Source of the DNA: Mycolicibacterium sp. P1-18
GTDB taxonomy: Bacteria > Actinomycetota > Actinomycetes > Mycobacteriales > Mycobacteriaceae
NCBI RefSeq assembly: GCF_008329535.1
Contig: NZ_NPKR01000013.1
Coordinates: forward strand, 124,001 to 188,000
Direction: 5' to 3'
DNA: 64,000 bases
The notes under the pieces were generated by a model. The model had not been told where the DNA came from, did no database searches, and was given only the letters and a program-made list of their open reading frames with translations. The position numbers were made by a program, and so were the translations under genes. This document shows, piece by piece, positions 42,019 through 50,582 of the stretch. Numbering within the stretch: the stretch's first letter is position 1; every line of letters starts with the position of its first letter.

Positions 42019-42024
42019 AGAATA
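42019..42024 (-). promoter_or_regulatory. -10-like box TATTCT, leaderless start of clpS
   Basis: On the minus strand TATTCT is seven bases before the ATG at 42011. Confidence 0.5.
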
Positions 42025-42065
42025 GACACCCGTCTCGGCGACGGTCCGAACGGCCACGGTTGGCC

Positions 42066-42071
42066 TACGGT
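42066..42071 (+). promoter_or_regulatory. -10-like box TACGGT, leaderless start at 42079
   Basis: TACGGT stands seven bases before GTG 42079 of pncB and is back to back with the clpS promoter. Confidence 0.45.
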
Positions 42072-42078
42072 TGGCACT

Positions 42079-43416
42079 GTGACTTCCCCTGGGCGCACGC
42101 ACGAGGAGTGCGCGGTGACGGCCTTGCTCACCGACAAGTACGAGCTGACGATGCTCGCCGCGGCACTGCGTGACGGCACCGCCCACCGGCGGACCACCTT
42201 CGAGGTCTTCGCCCGCCGCCTCCCCGACGGCCGCCGCTACGGCGTGGTCGCCGGCACCGGACGCTTTCTGGAAGCCCTGCCGCGCTTCAGGTTCGACGAC
42301 ACCGCCCTGGCGCTGGTGGCCGACTTCCTCGACGAGGCGACGCTGGCGTACCTGGCCGACTACCGGTTCACCGGCGACGTCGACGGCTACCCCGAGGGCG
42401 AGCTGTACTTTCCGGGCTCGCCGGTGCTGGCACTGCACGGCACCTTCGCCGAATGCGTGCTGCTGGAGACCTTGGCCCTGTCGATCTTCAACCACGACTG
42501 CGCGATCGCCTCGGCGGCGGCCAGGATGGTCAGCGCCGCCGAGGGCCGGCCGCTGATCGAGATGGGCTCGCGACGGACCCACGAGATGTCGGCCGTCGCC
42601 GCGGCACGCGCCGCCTACGTCGCGGGCTTCACCGGGTCGTCGAACCTCGAGGCGCAGCGCCGCTACGGCGTCCCCGCGCTCGGGACCAGCGCGCACGCGT
42701 TCACGCTGCTGCACACCTCCCCCGACGGGCCCGACGAGCAGGCGGCGTTCCGCGCGCAGGTCGACGCTCTCGGCGTCGGCACCACCTTGCTCGTCGACAC
42801 CTACGACATCACCGCCGGCGTGGCCAACGCCGTCGCCGTGGCCGGCCCCGAGCTGGGCGCGGTCCGCATCGACTCCGGCGACCTCGGCGTGCTGGCGCGC
42901 CAGGTCCGCGCCCAACTCGACGAGCTCGGCGCGCCCAACACCCGCATCGTGGTGACCAGCGACCTCGACGAGTTCGCGATCGCCGCCCTGCGGGCCGAGC
43001 CGGTGGACTCCTACGGGGTGGGCACCTCGCTGGTCACCGGGTCGGGCTCCCCCACGGCGGGCATGGTCTACAAGCTCGTCGAGGTCGACGGCGTGCCGGT
43101 CGCGAAGCGCAGCAGCCACAAGGAGTCCCACGGCGGCCGCAAGCAGGCCTACCGGTTGACCAAGCCCACGGGCACCGCCGTCGAGGAGGTCGTGCAGCTG
43201 GCCGACCGTCCCGCGGTCGAGGCCGACGGCTTGACCGCCACGGCACTGTCCCACCCGCTGGTGCGCGCCGGAGACGTCGTCGCCGACTCCGATCTGCAGA
43301 CCGCGCGGGACCGGGTCGCGGCCGGACTCGTCAGCCTGCCCTGGGACGGGCTCGGCCTGTCCAGCGGCGATCCCGCCATCCCCACCCGCATGGTCGACGC
43401 CACGCGCCGGGCCTGA
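42079..43416 (+). CDS. pncB: Nicotinate phosphoribosyltransferase
   Basis: This enzyme of NAD salvage joins nicotinate and PRPP. It has LLTDKYELTMLAAAL at the N-terminus, FEVFARRLPDGRRYGVVAGTGR, IEMGSRRTHE, the phosphate and active site region VRIDSGDLGVLARQVR, and SYGVGTSLVTGSGSP. Two starts are supported: GTG 42079 follows TACGGT by seven bases (445 residues), and GTG 42115 has GAGGAG six bases upstream (433 residues); homology begins only after the second. It is the counterpart of Rv1330c and precedes dinG, as in M. tuberculosis. Confidence 0.94.
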   Translation: MTSPGRTHEECAVTALLTDKYELTMLAAALRDGTAHRRTTFEVFARRLPDGRRYGVVAGTGRFLEALPRFRFDDTALALVADFLDEATLAYLADYRFTGDVDGYPEGELYFPGSPVLALHGTFAECVLLETLALSIFNHDCAIASAAARMVSAAEGRPLIEMGSRRTHEMSAVAAARAAYVAGFTGSSNLEAQRRYGVPALGTSAHAFTLLHTSPDGPDEQAAFRAQVDALGVGTTLLVDTYDITAGVANAVAVAGPELGAVRIDSGDLGVLARQVRAQLDELGAPNTRIVVTSDLDEFAIAALRAEPVDSYGVGTSLVTGSGSPTAGMVYKLVEVDGVPVAKRSSHKESHGGRKQAYRLTKPTGTAVEEVVQLADRPAVEADGLTATALSHPLVRAGDVVADSDLQTARDRVAAGLVSLPWDGLGLSSGDPAIPTRMVDATRRA

Positions 43417-43500
43417 GGAGGAGTCACGGGCGACGTCAAGGCGCTGCTGGACAAGGCCGTCACCGCACTCGGTGGCACCGAACGCAGCGGCCAGATCGAG

Positions 43501-45426
43501 ATGGCCGAGGCGGTCGACCACGCCTTCGAGAGCGGCGAGCACCTCGCGGTTCAGGCCGGCACCGGCACCGGCAAGTCGCTGGCGTATCTGGTGCCGGCGA
43601 TCAAGCGCGCCATGGAGCGGGCCGAGCCGGTGGTGATCTCCACGGCCACCATCGCGCTGCAACGGCAGCTGTTCGACCGCGACCTGCCCCGGCTGGCCGA
43701 CGCCCTCACCGGCGAGGTGCCGCGCCGCCCCGAATTCGCCCTGCTCAAGGGCCGCGGAAACTACCTGTGCCTGAACAAGATTCACAACGGCGCGTCCGAG
43801 TCCGACGACCTCCCGCAGGACGAGCTGTTCGACGCCGTCGCGACCACCGCGTTGGGCCGTGACGTCAAGCGCCTCATCGAGTGGGCGTCGGACACCGAGT
43901 CCGGCGACCGCGACGAAGTGGTGCCCGGTGTCGCCGACCGGTCCTGGAGCCAGGTCAGCGTGTCCGCCCGCGAATGCCTCGGGGCGGCGCGGTGCACCTA
44001 CGGCGCCGACTGCTTCGCCGAGAAGGCGCGCGGCACCGCCGCCACCGCGGACATCGTCGTCACCAACCACGCCCTGTTGGCCATCGACGCGATCTCCGAC
44101 ATCAACGTGCTGCCCGAGCACCAACTGCTGGTGGTCGACGAGGCCCACGAACTGGTCGACCGCGTGACCAGCGTGGCCACCGGCGAACTGTCGGCGACCA
44201 TGCTGGGCATGGCGCTTCGGCGTTCGGCGCGGCTCGTCGACCCCGAGACCGCGGAACGCTTCGAGGCGTCGGTCGCGACGTTCACCTCCGCGCTCTACGA
44301 CTGGGAGCCCGGCCGCAAGGACGTCCTCGACGAGGAGATGGCCACCTACCTGGCCGCGCTGCGCGATGCCGCGGACCGGGTGCGGACGGCGATCGACACC
44401 GCCCCGACCGATCCGAAGGCGGCCGCGGCCCGCAACGAGGCCGTCACGGCGCTCAACGACGTCAGCGACACCGCGACGCGCATTCTGACCTCCTACGGTC
44501 CGGCGATACCCGATCGCACCGACGTGGTGTGGCTGGACCAGGACGAGGTGCGCGGCAATTCGGCGGGCAGGAGCGGAGCGACCGGGGGATCGAACAAGCG
44601 GTCGATCTTGCGGGTCGCCCCGCTGTCGGTGGCGATGCTGTTGCGCAACAGGCTCTTCGAACAGTCCACCGTCATCCTGACCTCGGCGACCTTGACCATC
44701 GGCGGCACGTTCGACTCCATGGCCCGGTCGTGGGGTCTGGCCGGCGCCGAGGCGCCCACGTGGAAGGGCGTCGACGTCGGATCACCCTTCGCGCACGCGA
44801 AGTCGGGCATCCTCTACGTCGCCGCGCACCTGCCCCCGCCCGGCCGCGACGGCGCCGGGTCGACCGAACAGCTCGACGAGATCGAGGGGCTCGTCACCGC
44901 GGCGGGCGGTCGGACGCTCGGCTTGTTCTCGTCGATGCGCGCGGCGAAGGCGGCCGCCGAGGCGATGCGCGACCGCCTCGACACCCCGGTGCTGTGTCAG
45001 GGCGAGGACACCACCACGGCGCTGGTCCGCCGGTTCGCCAAGGACCCCGAGACGACGCTGTTCGGCACGTTGTCGCTGTGGCAGGGCGTCGACGTGCCCG
45101 GGCCGTCGCTGTCGCTCGTGCTGATCGACCGGATTCCGTTCCCCCGCCCGGACGATCCGCTGGTCACCGCCCGGCAGCGTGCGGTGGCCGCCCACGGCGG
45201 CAACGGGTTCATGGCGGTCGCCGCCACGCACGCGGCGCTGCTGCTGGCGCAGGGCGCCGGCCGCCTGCTCCGCAGCGTCGACGACCGGGGCGTGGTCGCC
45301 GTCCTGGACTCGCGGATGGCGACCGCGCGCTACGCCGGCTTCCTCCGCGCATCGCTGCCGCCGTTCTGGGCGACCACCGATCCCGGCCAGGTGCGACGGG
45401 CGCTGGAACGCCTGCGCGAGGGCTAG
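43501..45426 (+). CDS. dinG: ATP-dependent helicase DinG (N-terminus uncertain)
   Basis: This XPD-like superfamily 2 helicase has Walker A AGTGTGKSLAYLVP, four Cys for a [4Fe-4S] cluster (NYLCLNK, ARECLGAARC, GADCF), the DEAH box VVDEAHEL, and motif VI AQGAGRLLRS. It unwinds DNA with 5'-3' polarity in repair. From ATG 43501 it has 641 residues. The frame is open back to the pncB stop (43414-43416), and codons 43432-43500 encode DVKALLDKAVTALGGTERSG, clearly conserved with M. tuberculosis DinG, yet contain no ATG, GTG or TTG. AGGAGG (43416-43421) suggests that translation begins just after it, at a non-standard codon. Confidence 0.92.
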   Translation: MAEAVDHAFESGEHLAVQAGTGTGKSLAYLVPAIKRAMERAEPVVISTATIALQRQLFDRDLPRLADALTGEVPRRPEFALLKGRGNYLCLNKIHNGASESDDLPQDELFDAVATTALGRDVKRLIEWASDTESGDRDEVVPGVADRSWSQVSVSARECLGAARCTYGADCFAEKARGTAATADIVVTNHALLAIDAISDINVLPEHQLLVVDEAHELVDRVTSVATGELSATMLGMALRRSARLVDPETAERFEASVATFTSALYDWEPGRKDVLDEEMATYLAALRDAADRVRTAIDTAPTDPKAAAARNEAVTALNDVSDTATRILTSYGPAIPDRTDVVWLDQDEVRGNSAGRSGATGGSNKRSILRVAPLSVAMLLRNRLFEQSTVILTSATLTIGGTFDSMARSWGLAGAEAPTWKGVDVGSPFAHAKSGILYVAAHLPPPGRDGAGSTEQLDEIEGLVTAAGGRTLGLFSSMRAAKAAAEAMRDRLDTPVLCQGEDTTTALVRRFAKDPETTLFGTLSLWQGVDVPGPSLSLVLIDRIPFPRPDDPLVTARQRAVAAHGGNGFMAVAATHAALLLAQGAGRLLRSVDDRGVVAVLDSRMATARYAGFLRASLPPFWATTDPGQVRRALERLREG

Positions 45427-45534
45427 GCCCACCATGCGAAGTTGGGATCGGGGTGCCGGGGGTTCCCTATCCTGGCCTGCACGTTCACGAGCGCGCCGAC
45501 CCGGCCGCCGGACCTAGCGGAAAGGGCGGCGTCG

Positions 45535-46971
45535 ATGAAGCGACGGCACCTGCTCACCCTCATGACCTGCACCGTCGGCGCACTGGTCCTGACGTCGTGC
45601 ACGACGACGCTGCGGGGCACCCCGGTGTCGGTGTTCGCAAACCCCTTCAGCGTGGCGGGCATGCCTGCGGTCGACGGTCCGACGGGCCTGCGGGACGACG
45701 CCCAGCCGCCTTCCCTGGACGTGGAGAACACCGACGGCGGCCGCATCGACGAGCTCGCCGGCAGCGCGGTCAGCGACATCGAGGAGTTCTGGGCAGAGCA
45801 CTACGGCGAGACGTTCGACGGGACCTTCGCTCCCGTCGACGGCTTGGTGTCCTGGGACTCGACGGACTACGAGGACGACGTCTACTTCTGTGGGGACGGC
45901 GTGCTGGGCCTGGTCAACGCCGGCTACTGCCTCCCGGAGAACACCCTGGGCTGGGACCGTGGCGAACTGCTGCCGCAGCTGCGCGACACCAACGGCGACA
46001 TGGCGGTGACCATGGTGCTCGCCCACGAATACGGGCACTCCGTCGCCTACCAGGCCGGTCTGTTGGCCGAGGAGACGCCGACGCTGGTGGGTGAGCAGCA
46101 GGCCGACTGCCTGGCCGGGGTGTACATGCGCTCGGTCGCCGAGGGCCGGTCGTCGAGGTTCACGCTGAGCACGGGCGACGGGCTCAACAACCTGCTCGCG
46201 GCGATGATCGCGTTCCGCGACCCCCTGCTCACCGAGAGCGACGGCGAGTTCGGCGAGGACGAGCACGGCTCGGCCTTCGAACGGGTGTCGGCGTTTCAGT
46301 TCGGGTTCACCGACGGCGCCGCCGTCTGCGAGGCGATCGACCTCGAGGAGATCAACCAGCGGCGCGGCGACCTTCCCGTCCTGCTGCCCGACGACGAGAC
46401 CGGCGAGCTCCCGGTCTCCCGGCAGTCCGTCACGTCGATCGTCGACGCGATGAACGTCGCGTTCGCCCCCGCCGACCCACCGCGGCTCAGCTTCGCGCAG
46501 TCGACCTGCCCCGACGCCCGGTCCGGCGGACCGGCCTCCTACTGCCCCGCCACCAACACCATCGGCGTCGACCTCCCCGCCCTCGAGGAACTCGGCGCGC
46601 AGAGCGTCGACGACAGCGGGGTGCTGACCGGCGACAACACCGCCTACTCGGTGGTGGTGTCGCGGTTCATGCAGGCGGTGCAGCACGAACGCGGCGGCGT
46701 CGAGCTCGGCGACGCGAAGGCAGCCCTGCGCACCGCGTGCCTGACCGGGGTGGCGACGGTCAAGATGACCGACAGCATCGCCACGCCCGCCGGCGACACC
46801 GTCCAGCTCACGGCCGGCGACGTCGACGAGGCCATCTCGGGGATCCTGGTCAACGGCATGGCCGCCAGCGACGTCAACGGCGACTCGGTGCCCTCGGGCT
46901 TCTCGCGGATCGACGCCTTCCGCGTGGGCGTGCTCGGCGACGAGGACCGCTGCTTCGCGCGCTTCGACTGA
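45535..46971 (+). CDS. Zinc metalloprotease lipoprotein
   Basis: This 478-residue exported protein has a signal peptide with lipobox LTSC (Cys22). The zinc site HEYGH occupies residues 164-168, with a likely third ligand in GEQQAD near 187, the arrangement of the putative neutral zinc metallopeptidase family. Several Cys residues in the mature part (near 119, 132, 192, 285 and later) suggest disulfides in the envelope. The C-terminal half has no recognised motif. It lies between dinG and glgP and is not part of the M. tuberculosis gene order here. Its substrate is unknown. Confidence 0.85.
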   Translation: MKRRHLLTLMTCTVGALVLTSCTTTLRGTPVSVFANPFSVAGMPAVDGPTGLRDDAQPPSLDVENTDGGRIDELAGSAVSDIEEFWAEHYGETFDGTFAPVDGLVSWDSTDYEDDVYFCGDGVLGLVNAGYCLPENTLGWDRGELLPQLRDTNGDMAVTMVLAHEYGHSVAYQAGLLAEETPTLVGEQQADCLAGVYMRSVAEGRSSRFTLSTGDGLNNLLAAMIAFRDPLLTESDGEFGEDEHGSAFERVSAFQFGFTDGAAVCEAIDLEEINQRRGDLPVLLPDDETGELPVSRQSVTSIVDAMNVAFAPADPPRLSFAQSTCPDARSGGPASYCPATNTIGVDLPALEELGAQSVDDSGVLTGDNTAYSVVVSRFMQAVQHERGGVELGDAKAALRTACLTGVATVKMTDSIATPAGDTVQLTAGDVDEAISGILVNGMAASDVNGDSVPSGFSRIDAFRVGVLGDEDRCFARFD

Positions 46972-46990
46972 CGGCGACTCGGGCTGTCGG

Positions 46991-47839
46991 CTAGGCCGTC
47001 GGGAGCCGCATCACGAAACCCGCCTCCAGCGCCACCCACAGCGCTCCGTCGGGTCCGATCGCCAAGCCGTGCGGCTCGCTGCCCGCGGGCAGGTCGACGG
47101 TGTCGACCTCCCCGTCGGCGCTGAGGTGCGCGATCTGATCGGCACCCCAGAGGCTGACCCACACCCCGCCGGACGGGTCGGCGACCACGGCGTGTGGCTT
47201 GCCGGGCAGGTCCAGTTCCTGCATCGCCTCGTTCATCGGGATGCGGCCCACCTTGTCGGCGAGCACCGCGGTGAACCACACCGCGTCGTCATGGGTCCGA
47301 GTGATGCCCACCGGACCGGAGTTGGGCGTCGGCAGCTTCCGCACCGTGACCTCGCCGCGGTCGAGGCGGCCGACGGCGTTGGCGCGGTTCAGCGTGAACC
47401 ACAGCGCGTTGTCCGGTCCGGTGGTGATCGCCGACGGCATCCCGCCGGGGACGGCCTCCTCGCTGACCTCCCCGTCGACGTCGATCCGGCCGACGACGCC
47501 GGTGCCCGCCGCGGTAAACCACAGCGCCCCGTCGGGCCCGGCCGTGATGCCGAACGGCTCACTGCCGCTGCGCAATTCATAGGAGCTGAGATGCCCGTCG
47601 GTGGAGATCCGGCCGATCCGGTCGTCGCCGGCGCGGGTGAACCACAGCGCGCCGTCGGGCCCGGCGGTGATGATCGACGGCTTGCTGCCCTCGGCCACCG
47701 GGTAGACCTCGAGATCCCCGCTCGCGTCGACCCGGGCGATCGCGCCGCGGTGAACCAGCGTCACCCACATCGCGCCGTCGGAACCCGCGGCCAACGCATA
47801 CGGGCCGCCCTCGACGGCGACGTCGACGATGCGGCTCAT
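46991..47839 (-). CDS. Virginiamycin B lyase-like beta-propeller protein
   Basis: This 282-residue protein consists of about seven repeats of the Vgb/NHL-like type, each carrying a GPDGALWFT or similar strand (for example AGPDGALWFTRAGDDRIGRI, TGPDNALWFTLNRANAVGRL). It should fold as a seven-bladed propeller. Vgb proper opens the streptogramin B ring; most relatives have no known substrate, and no signal peptide is visible. The ATG at 47839 overlaps the glgP stop (ATGA), so the two are co-translated, an unusual pairing for a glycogen enzyme. Confidence 0.87.
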   Translation of the reverse strand: MSRIVDVAVEGGPYALAAGSDGAMWVTLVHRGAIARVDASGDLEVYPVAEGSKPSIITAGPDGALWFTRAGDDRIGRISTDGHLSSYELRSGSEPFGITAGPDGALWFTAAGTGVVGRIDVDGEVSEEAVPGGMPSAITTGPDNALWFTLNRANAVGRLDRGEVTVRKLPTPNSGPVGITRTHDDAVWFTAVLADKVGRIPMNEAMQELDLPGKPHAVVADPSGGVWVSLWGADQIAHLSADGEVDTVDLPAGSEPHGLAIGPDGALWVALEAGFVMRLPTA

Positions 47840-50427
47840 GCGAGGGCGACGAGACCGAGCTCGTCGTCCTCGGCGAGCAACCGGTGGTGCGGCAGAACCC
47901 GGACGGTGTATCCGACGCGCCCGGCCACCGGCAGCGCGACGGTGCTGGAGAAGACCTCGGTGCCGTCGTCGGAGCCGACGTGCGTCATGGGCACGACGAC
48001 GGGGTCGACGAGCACGTCGGCCGCGTCGACCCGCCCGACCGCCGCCTGCACCACCACCTCGTCGGGCCGCAGCTCGTCGAGCTGCACCGTCGCGGTCAAC
48101 GTCAGCTCCGACCCGAGAAGCGGGGTGTCGGGCAGCCCGTAGGCGTCGACGTCGGTGATGCGGACGTTCGGCCAGCACGTGCGCGCCCGTTCACAGAACG
48201 CGGCGAGGTCGCGGGCGGCGCCGAACGGCACGCCGTCGACCGGCTCGATCGTGCGGTGCAGCGACGCCGCCGCGGGCGCGTAGTACCTCTCGGTGTAGTC
48301 GCGGACCATCCGCGACGCCAGCACCTTGGGGCCGAGCTCCTGCAGCGTGTGCCGCACCATCTCCATCCACCGCCGCGGCACGCCGTGTTCGTCGCGTTCG
48401 TAGAACTTGGTGGTGACCGACTTCTCCAGCAGGTCGTAGAGCGACGACGCCTCGAGGTCGTCGCGCCGGGACTCGTCGGCGAGTCCGTCGGCCGTCGCGA
48501 TCTCCCACCCGTTCTGGCCGTCGTACCACTCGTCCCACCATCCGTCGCGGATCGACAGGTTGAGCCCGCCGTTGAGCGCGCTCTTCATCCCCGAGGTGCC
48601 GCACGCCTCCAACGGCCGCAGCGGGTTGTTCAGCCAGACGTCGCAGCCCCAGTAGAGGAACCGTGCCATCGACATGTCGTAGTCGGGCAGGAACGCGATC
48701 CGGTGCCGCACCCGGGGCCGGTCGGCGAATCGCACGATCTCCTGGATCAGCGCCTTGCCGCCGTCGTCGGCGGGGTGGGACTTGCCGGCGACGATCAGCT
48801 GGACGGGGCGTTCCTCGTCGAGCAGCAGCCTCTCGAGCCGCTCGGGATCACGCAGCATCAGCGTCAGCCGCTTGTAGGTGGGGACCCGCCGGGCGAATCC
48901 GACGGTCAGCACGTTCGGGTCGAACGCGGTTGCGATCCAACCCAACTCGGCCTCGGAGGCGCCGCGCTCCAACCAGGACCGCCGCAGTCGGCGGCGCACG
49001 TCGTCGATCAGCAGGCCGCGCAGCTGGGACCTGATCCACCACAGGTGGCCGGTGTCGACCTGCTGCAGCCGCTGCCAGGTGTGCGCCTCGCCGAGCGAGC
49101 TCAGATCCTCGCTGCCGATCAGCTCGCGGGCCAGCTCGACCCACTGCGGCGCCGCCCACGTCGGGGCGTGCACGCCGTTGGTGATGGACCCGATCGGCAC
49201 CTCGACCTGGTCGAAGCCGGGCCACAGCTCGTTGAACATGCCGCGGCTGACGTTGCCGTGCAGCAGCGACACCCCGTTGGCGCGCTGGGCCAGCCGCAGC
49301 CCCATGTGGGCCATGTTGAACTTGGCCGGGTCGTCCTCGGCGCCGAACGCGACGATGCGGTCCAGCGGCACGCCCGGGGTCAGCTCCGGCGCCCCGAAGT
49401 AGCGCTCGACCATCTCCACGGGAAAGCGGTCGATGCCCGCGGGCACCGGGGTGTGGGTGGTGAAGACCGTGCTGGAGCGCACCACCGCCAACGCGGTGTC
49501 GAAATCCAGCCCGCCGTCGGTGACCAGCTCACGGATGCGCTCGACGCCGAGGAATCCCGCGTGCCCCTCGTTCATGTGGAACACCTGCGGTTCGGGCAGT
49601 CCCTCCGCGGCGGTGAAGGCGCGGATCGCCCGCACTCCGCCGATGCCGGCGAGCAGCTCCTGCTTGATCCGGTGGTCCTGGTCGCCGCCGTAGAGCCGGT
49701 CGGTCACCGCGCGCAGCTCGTGGTCGGTCTCGGGAACGTCGGAGTCCAGCAGCAGCAAGGGGATTCGACCGACCTGCGCGATCCACACCCGGGCGTTGAG
49801 CTCCGCGCCGTCGGGCATCGCCAGGCTCACCAGCACCGGCTCCCCCGACGCGTCGGTGAGCAGCCGCAACGGCAATCCCTGCGGATCGAGTGACGGGTAG
49901 TCCTCGCGTTGCCATCCGTCGGCGGTCAGCGACTGGCGGAAGTAGCCCGACCGGTAGTAGAGCCCCACCGCGATCAGCGGCAGGCCCAGGTCGGACGCTG
50001 ACTTGAGGTGGTCACCGGCCAGGATGCCCAGACCACCCGAGTAGTTCGGCAGCACCTCCGCCACGCCGAACTCCATGGAGAAGTAGGCGATGCCGGTCGG
50101 CAACGAGGATCCCGCGACCCCGTCCTTCTGCCGCTCCTGGTACCACATCGGGCGGGTCAGATAGGTGTCCAGTTCGGCGGCCAAATGGTCCAGCCGGGCG
50201 AGGAAGGCCTCGTCGCCGGCAAGCTCGTCGAGACGCGCCGGACTGACCCCTCCGAGTACCGCCACCGGGTCTTGACCGAACTGTTCCCACAGCCCGGAAT
50301 CGATTGTGGCGAACAGTTCTTGCGTCGGCCTGTCCCACGACCAGCGCAGGTTGACCGAGAGCCGCTCCAGCGCCGCGAGACGTTCCGGGAGATGGGCGCG
50401 AACGGTGAATCTACGGAGTGCCTTCAC
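47836..50427 (-). CDS. glgP: Alpha-glucan (maltodextrin/glycogen) phosphorylase
   Basis: This 863-residue PLP enzyme releases glucose 1-phosphate from alpha-1,4-glucan. It has the DUF3417 N-terminal region (RRFTVRAHLPERLAAL), the glycogen phosphorylase core FHMNEGHAGFLG, TTHTPVPAG, and the PLP site EACGTSGMKSALNGGLN with the Schiff-base Lys, near residue 605-625. It corresponds to Rv1328. The GTG at 50427 gives the family N-terminus; TAGGGT lies eight bases upstream. It is divergent from glgE and works with glgE and glgB in glucan turnover. Confidence 0.96.
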   Translation of the reverse strand: MKALRRFTVRAHLPERLAALERLSVNLRWSWDRPTQELFATIDSGLWEQFGQDPVAVLGGVSPARLDELAGDEAFLARLDHLAAELDTYLTRPMWYQERQKDGVAGSSLPTGIAYFSMEFGVAEVLPNYSGGLGILAGDHLKSASDLGLPLIAVGLYYRSGYFRQSLTADGWQREDYPSLDPQGLPLRLLTDASGEPVLVSLAMPDGAELNARVWIAQVGRIPLLLLDSDVPETDHELRAVTDRLYGGDQDHRIKQELLAGIGGVRAIRAFTAAEGLPEPQVFHMNEGHAGFLGVERIRELVTDGGLDFDTALAVVRSSTVFTTHTPVPAGIDRFPVEMVERYFGAPELTPGVPLDRIVAFGAEDDPAKFNMAHMGLRLAQRANGVSLLHGNVSRGMFNELWPGFDQVEVPIGSITNGVHAPTWAAPQWVELARELIGSEDLSSLGEAHTWQRLQQVDTGHLWWIRSQLRGLLIDDVRRRLRRSWLERGASEAELGWIATAFDPNVLTVGFARRVPTYKRLTLMLRDPERLERLLLDEERPVQLIVAGKSHPADDGGKALIQEIVRFADRPRVRHRIAFLPDYDMSMARFLYWGCDVWLNNPLRPLEACGTSGMKSALNGGLNLSIRDGWWDEWYDGQNGWEIATADGLADESRRDDLEASSLYDLLEKSVTTKFYERDEHGVPRRWMEMVRHTLQELGPKVLASRMVRDYTERYYAPAAASLHRTIEPVDGVPFGAARDLAAFCERARTCWPNVRITDVDAYGLPDTPLLGSELTLTATVQLDELRPDEVVVQAAVGRVDAADVLVDPVVVPMTHVGSDDGTEVFSSTVALPVAGRVGYTVRVLPHHRLLAEDDELGLVALA

Positions 50428-50582
50428 GCCGATTCACCCTACCCACCGAGCCACGCCGTCAAGGTCACCTCGATCGGTCCATCCGACACATGGGGTTCAG
50501 TCGGCCACTACGGTGGGTATAGGGCGCGACAAGGTAATCAAGCACATGACAGCCTGCGGTTGAGCCGTGGGCGTGAGGAGCA

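Noticed and set aside
41104..44148. A 1014-codon minus-strand open frame spanning several genes
   Set aside because: Only its last part is the real DUF2017 gene; the rest is antisense to pncB and dinG.
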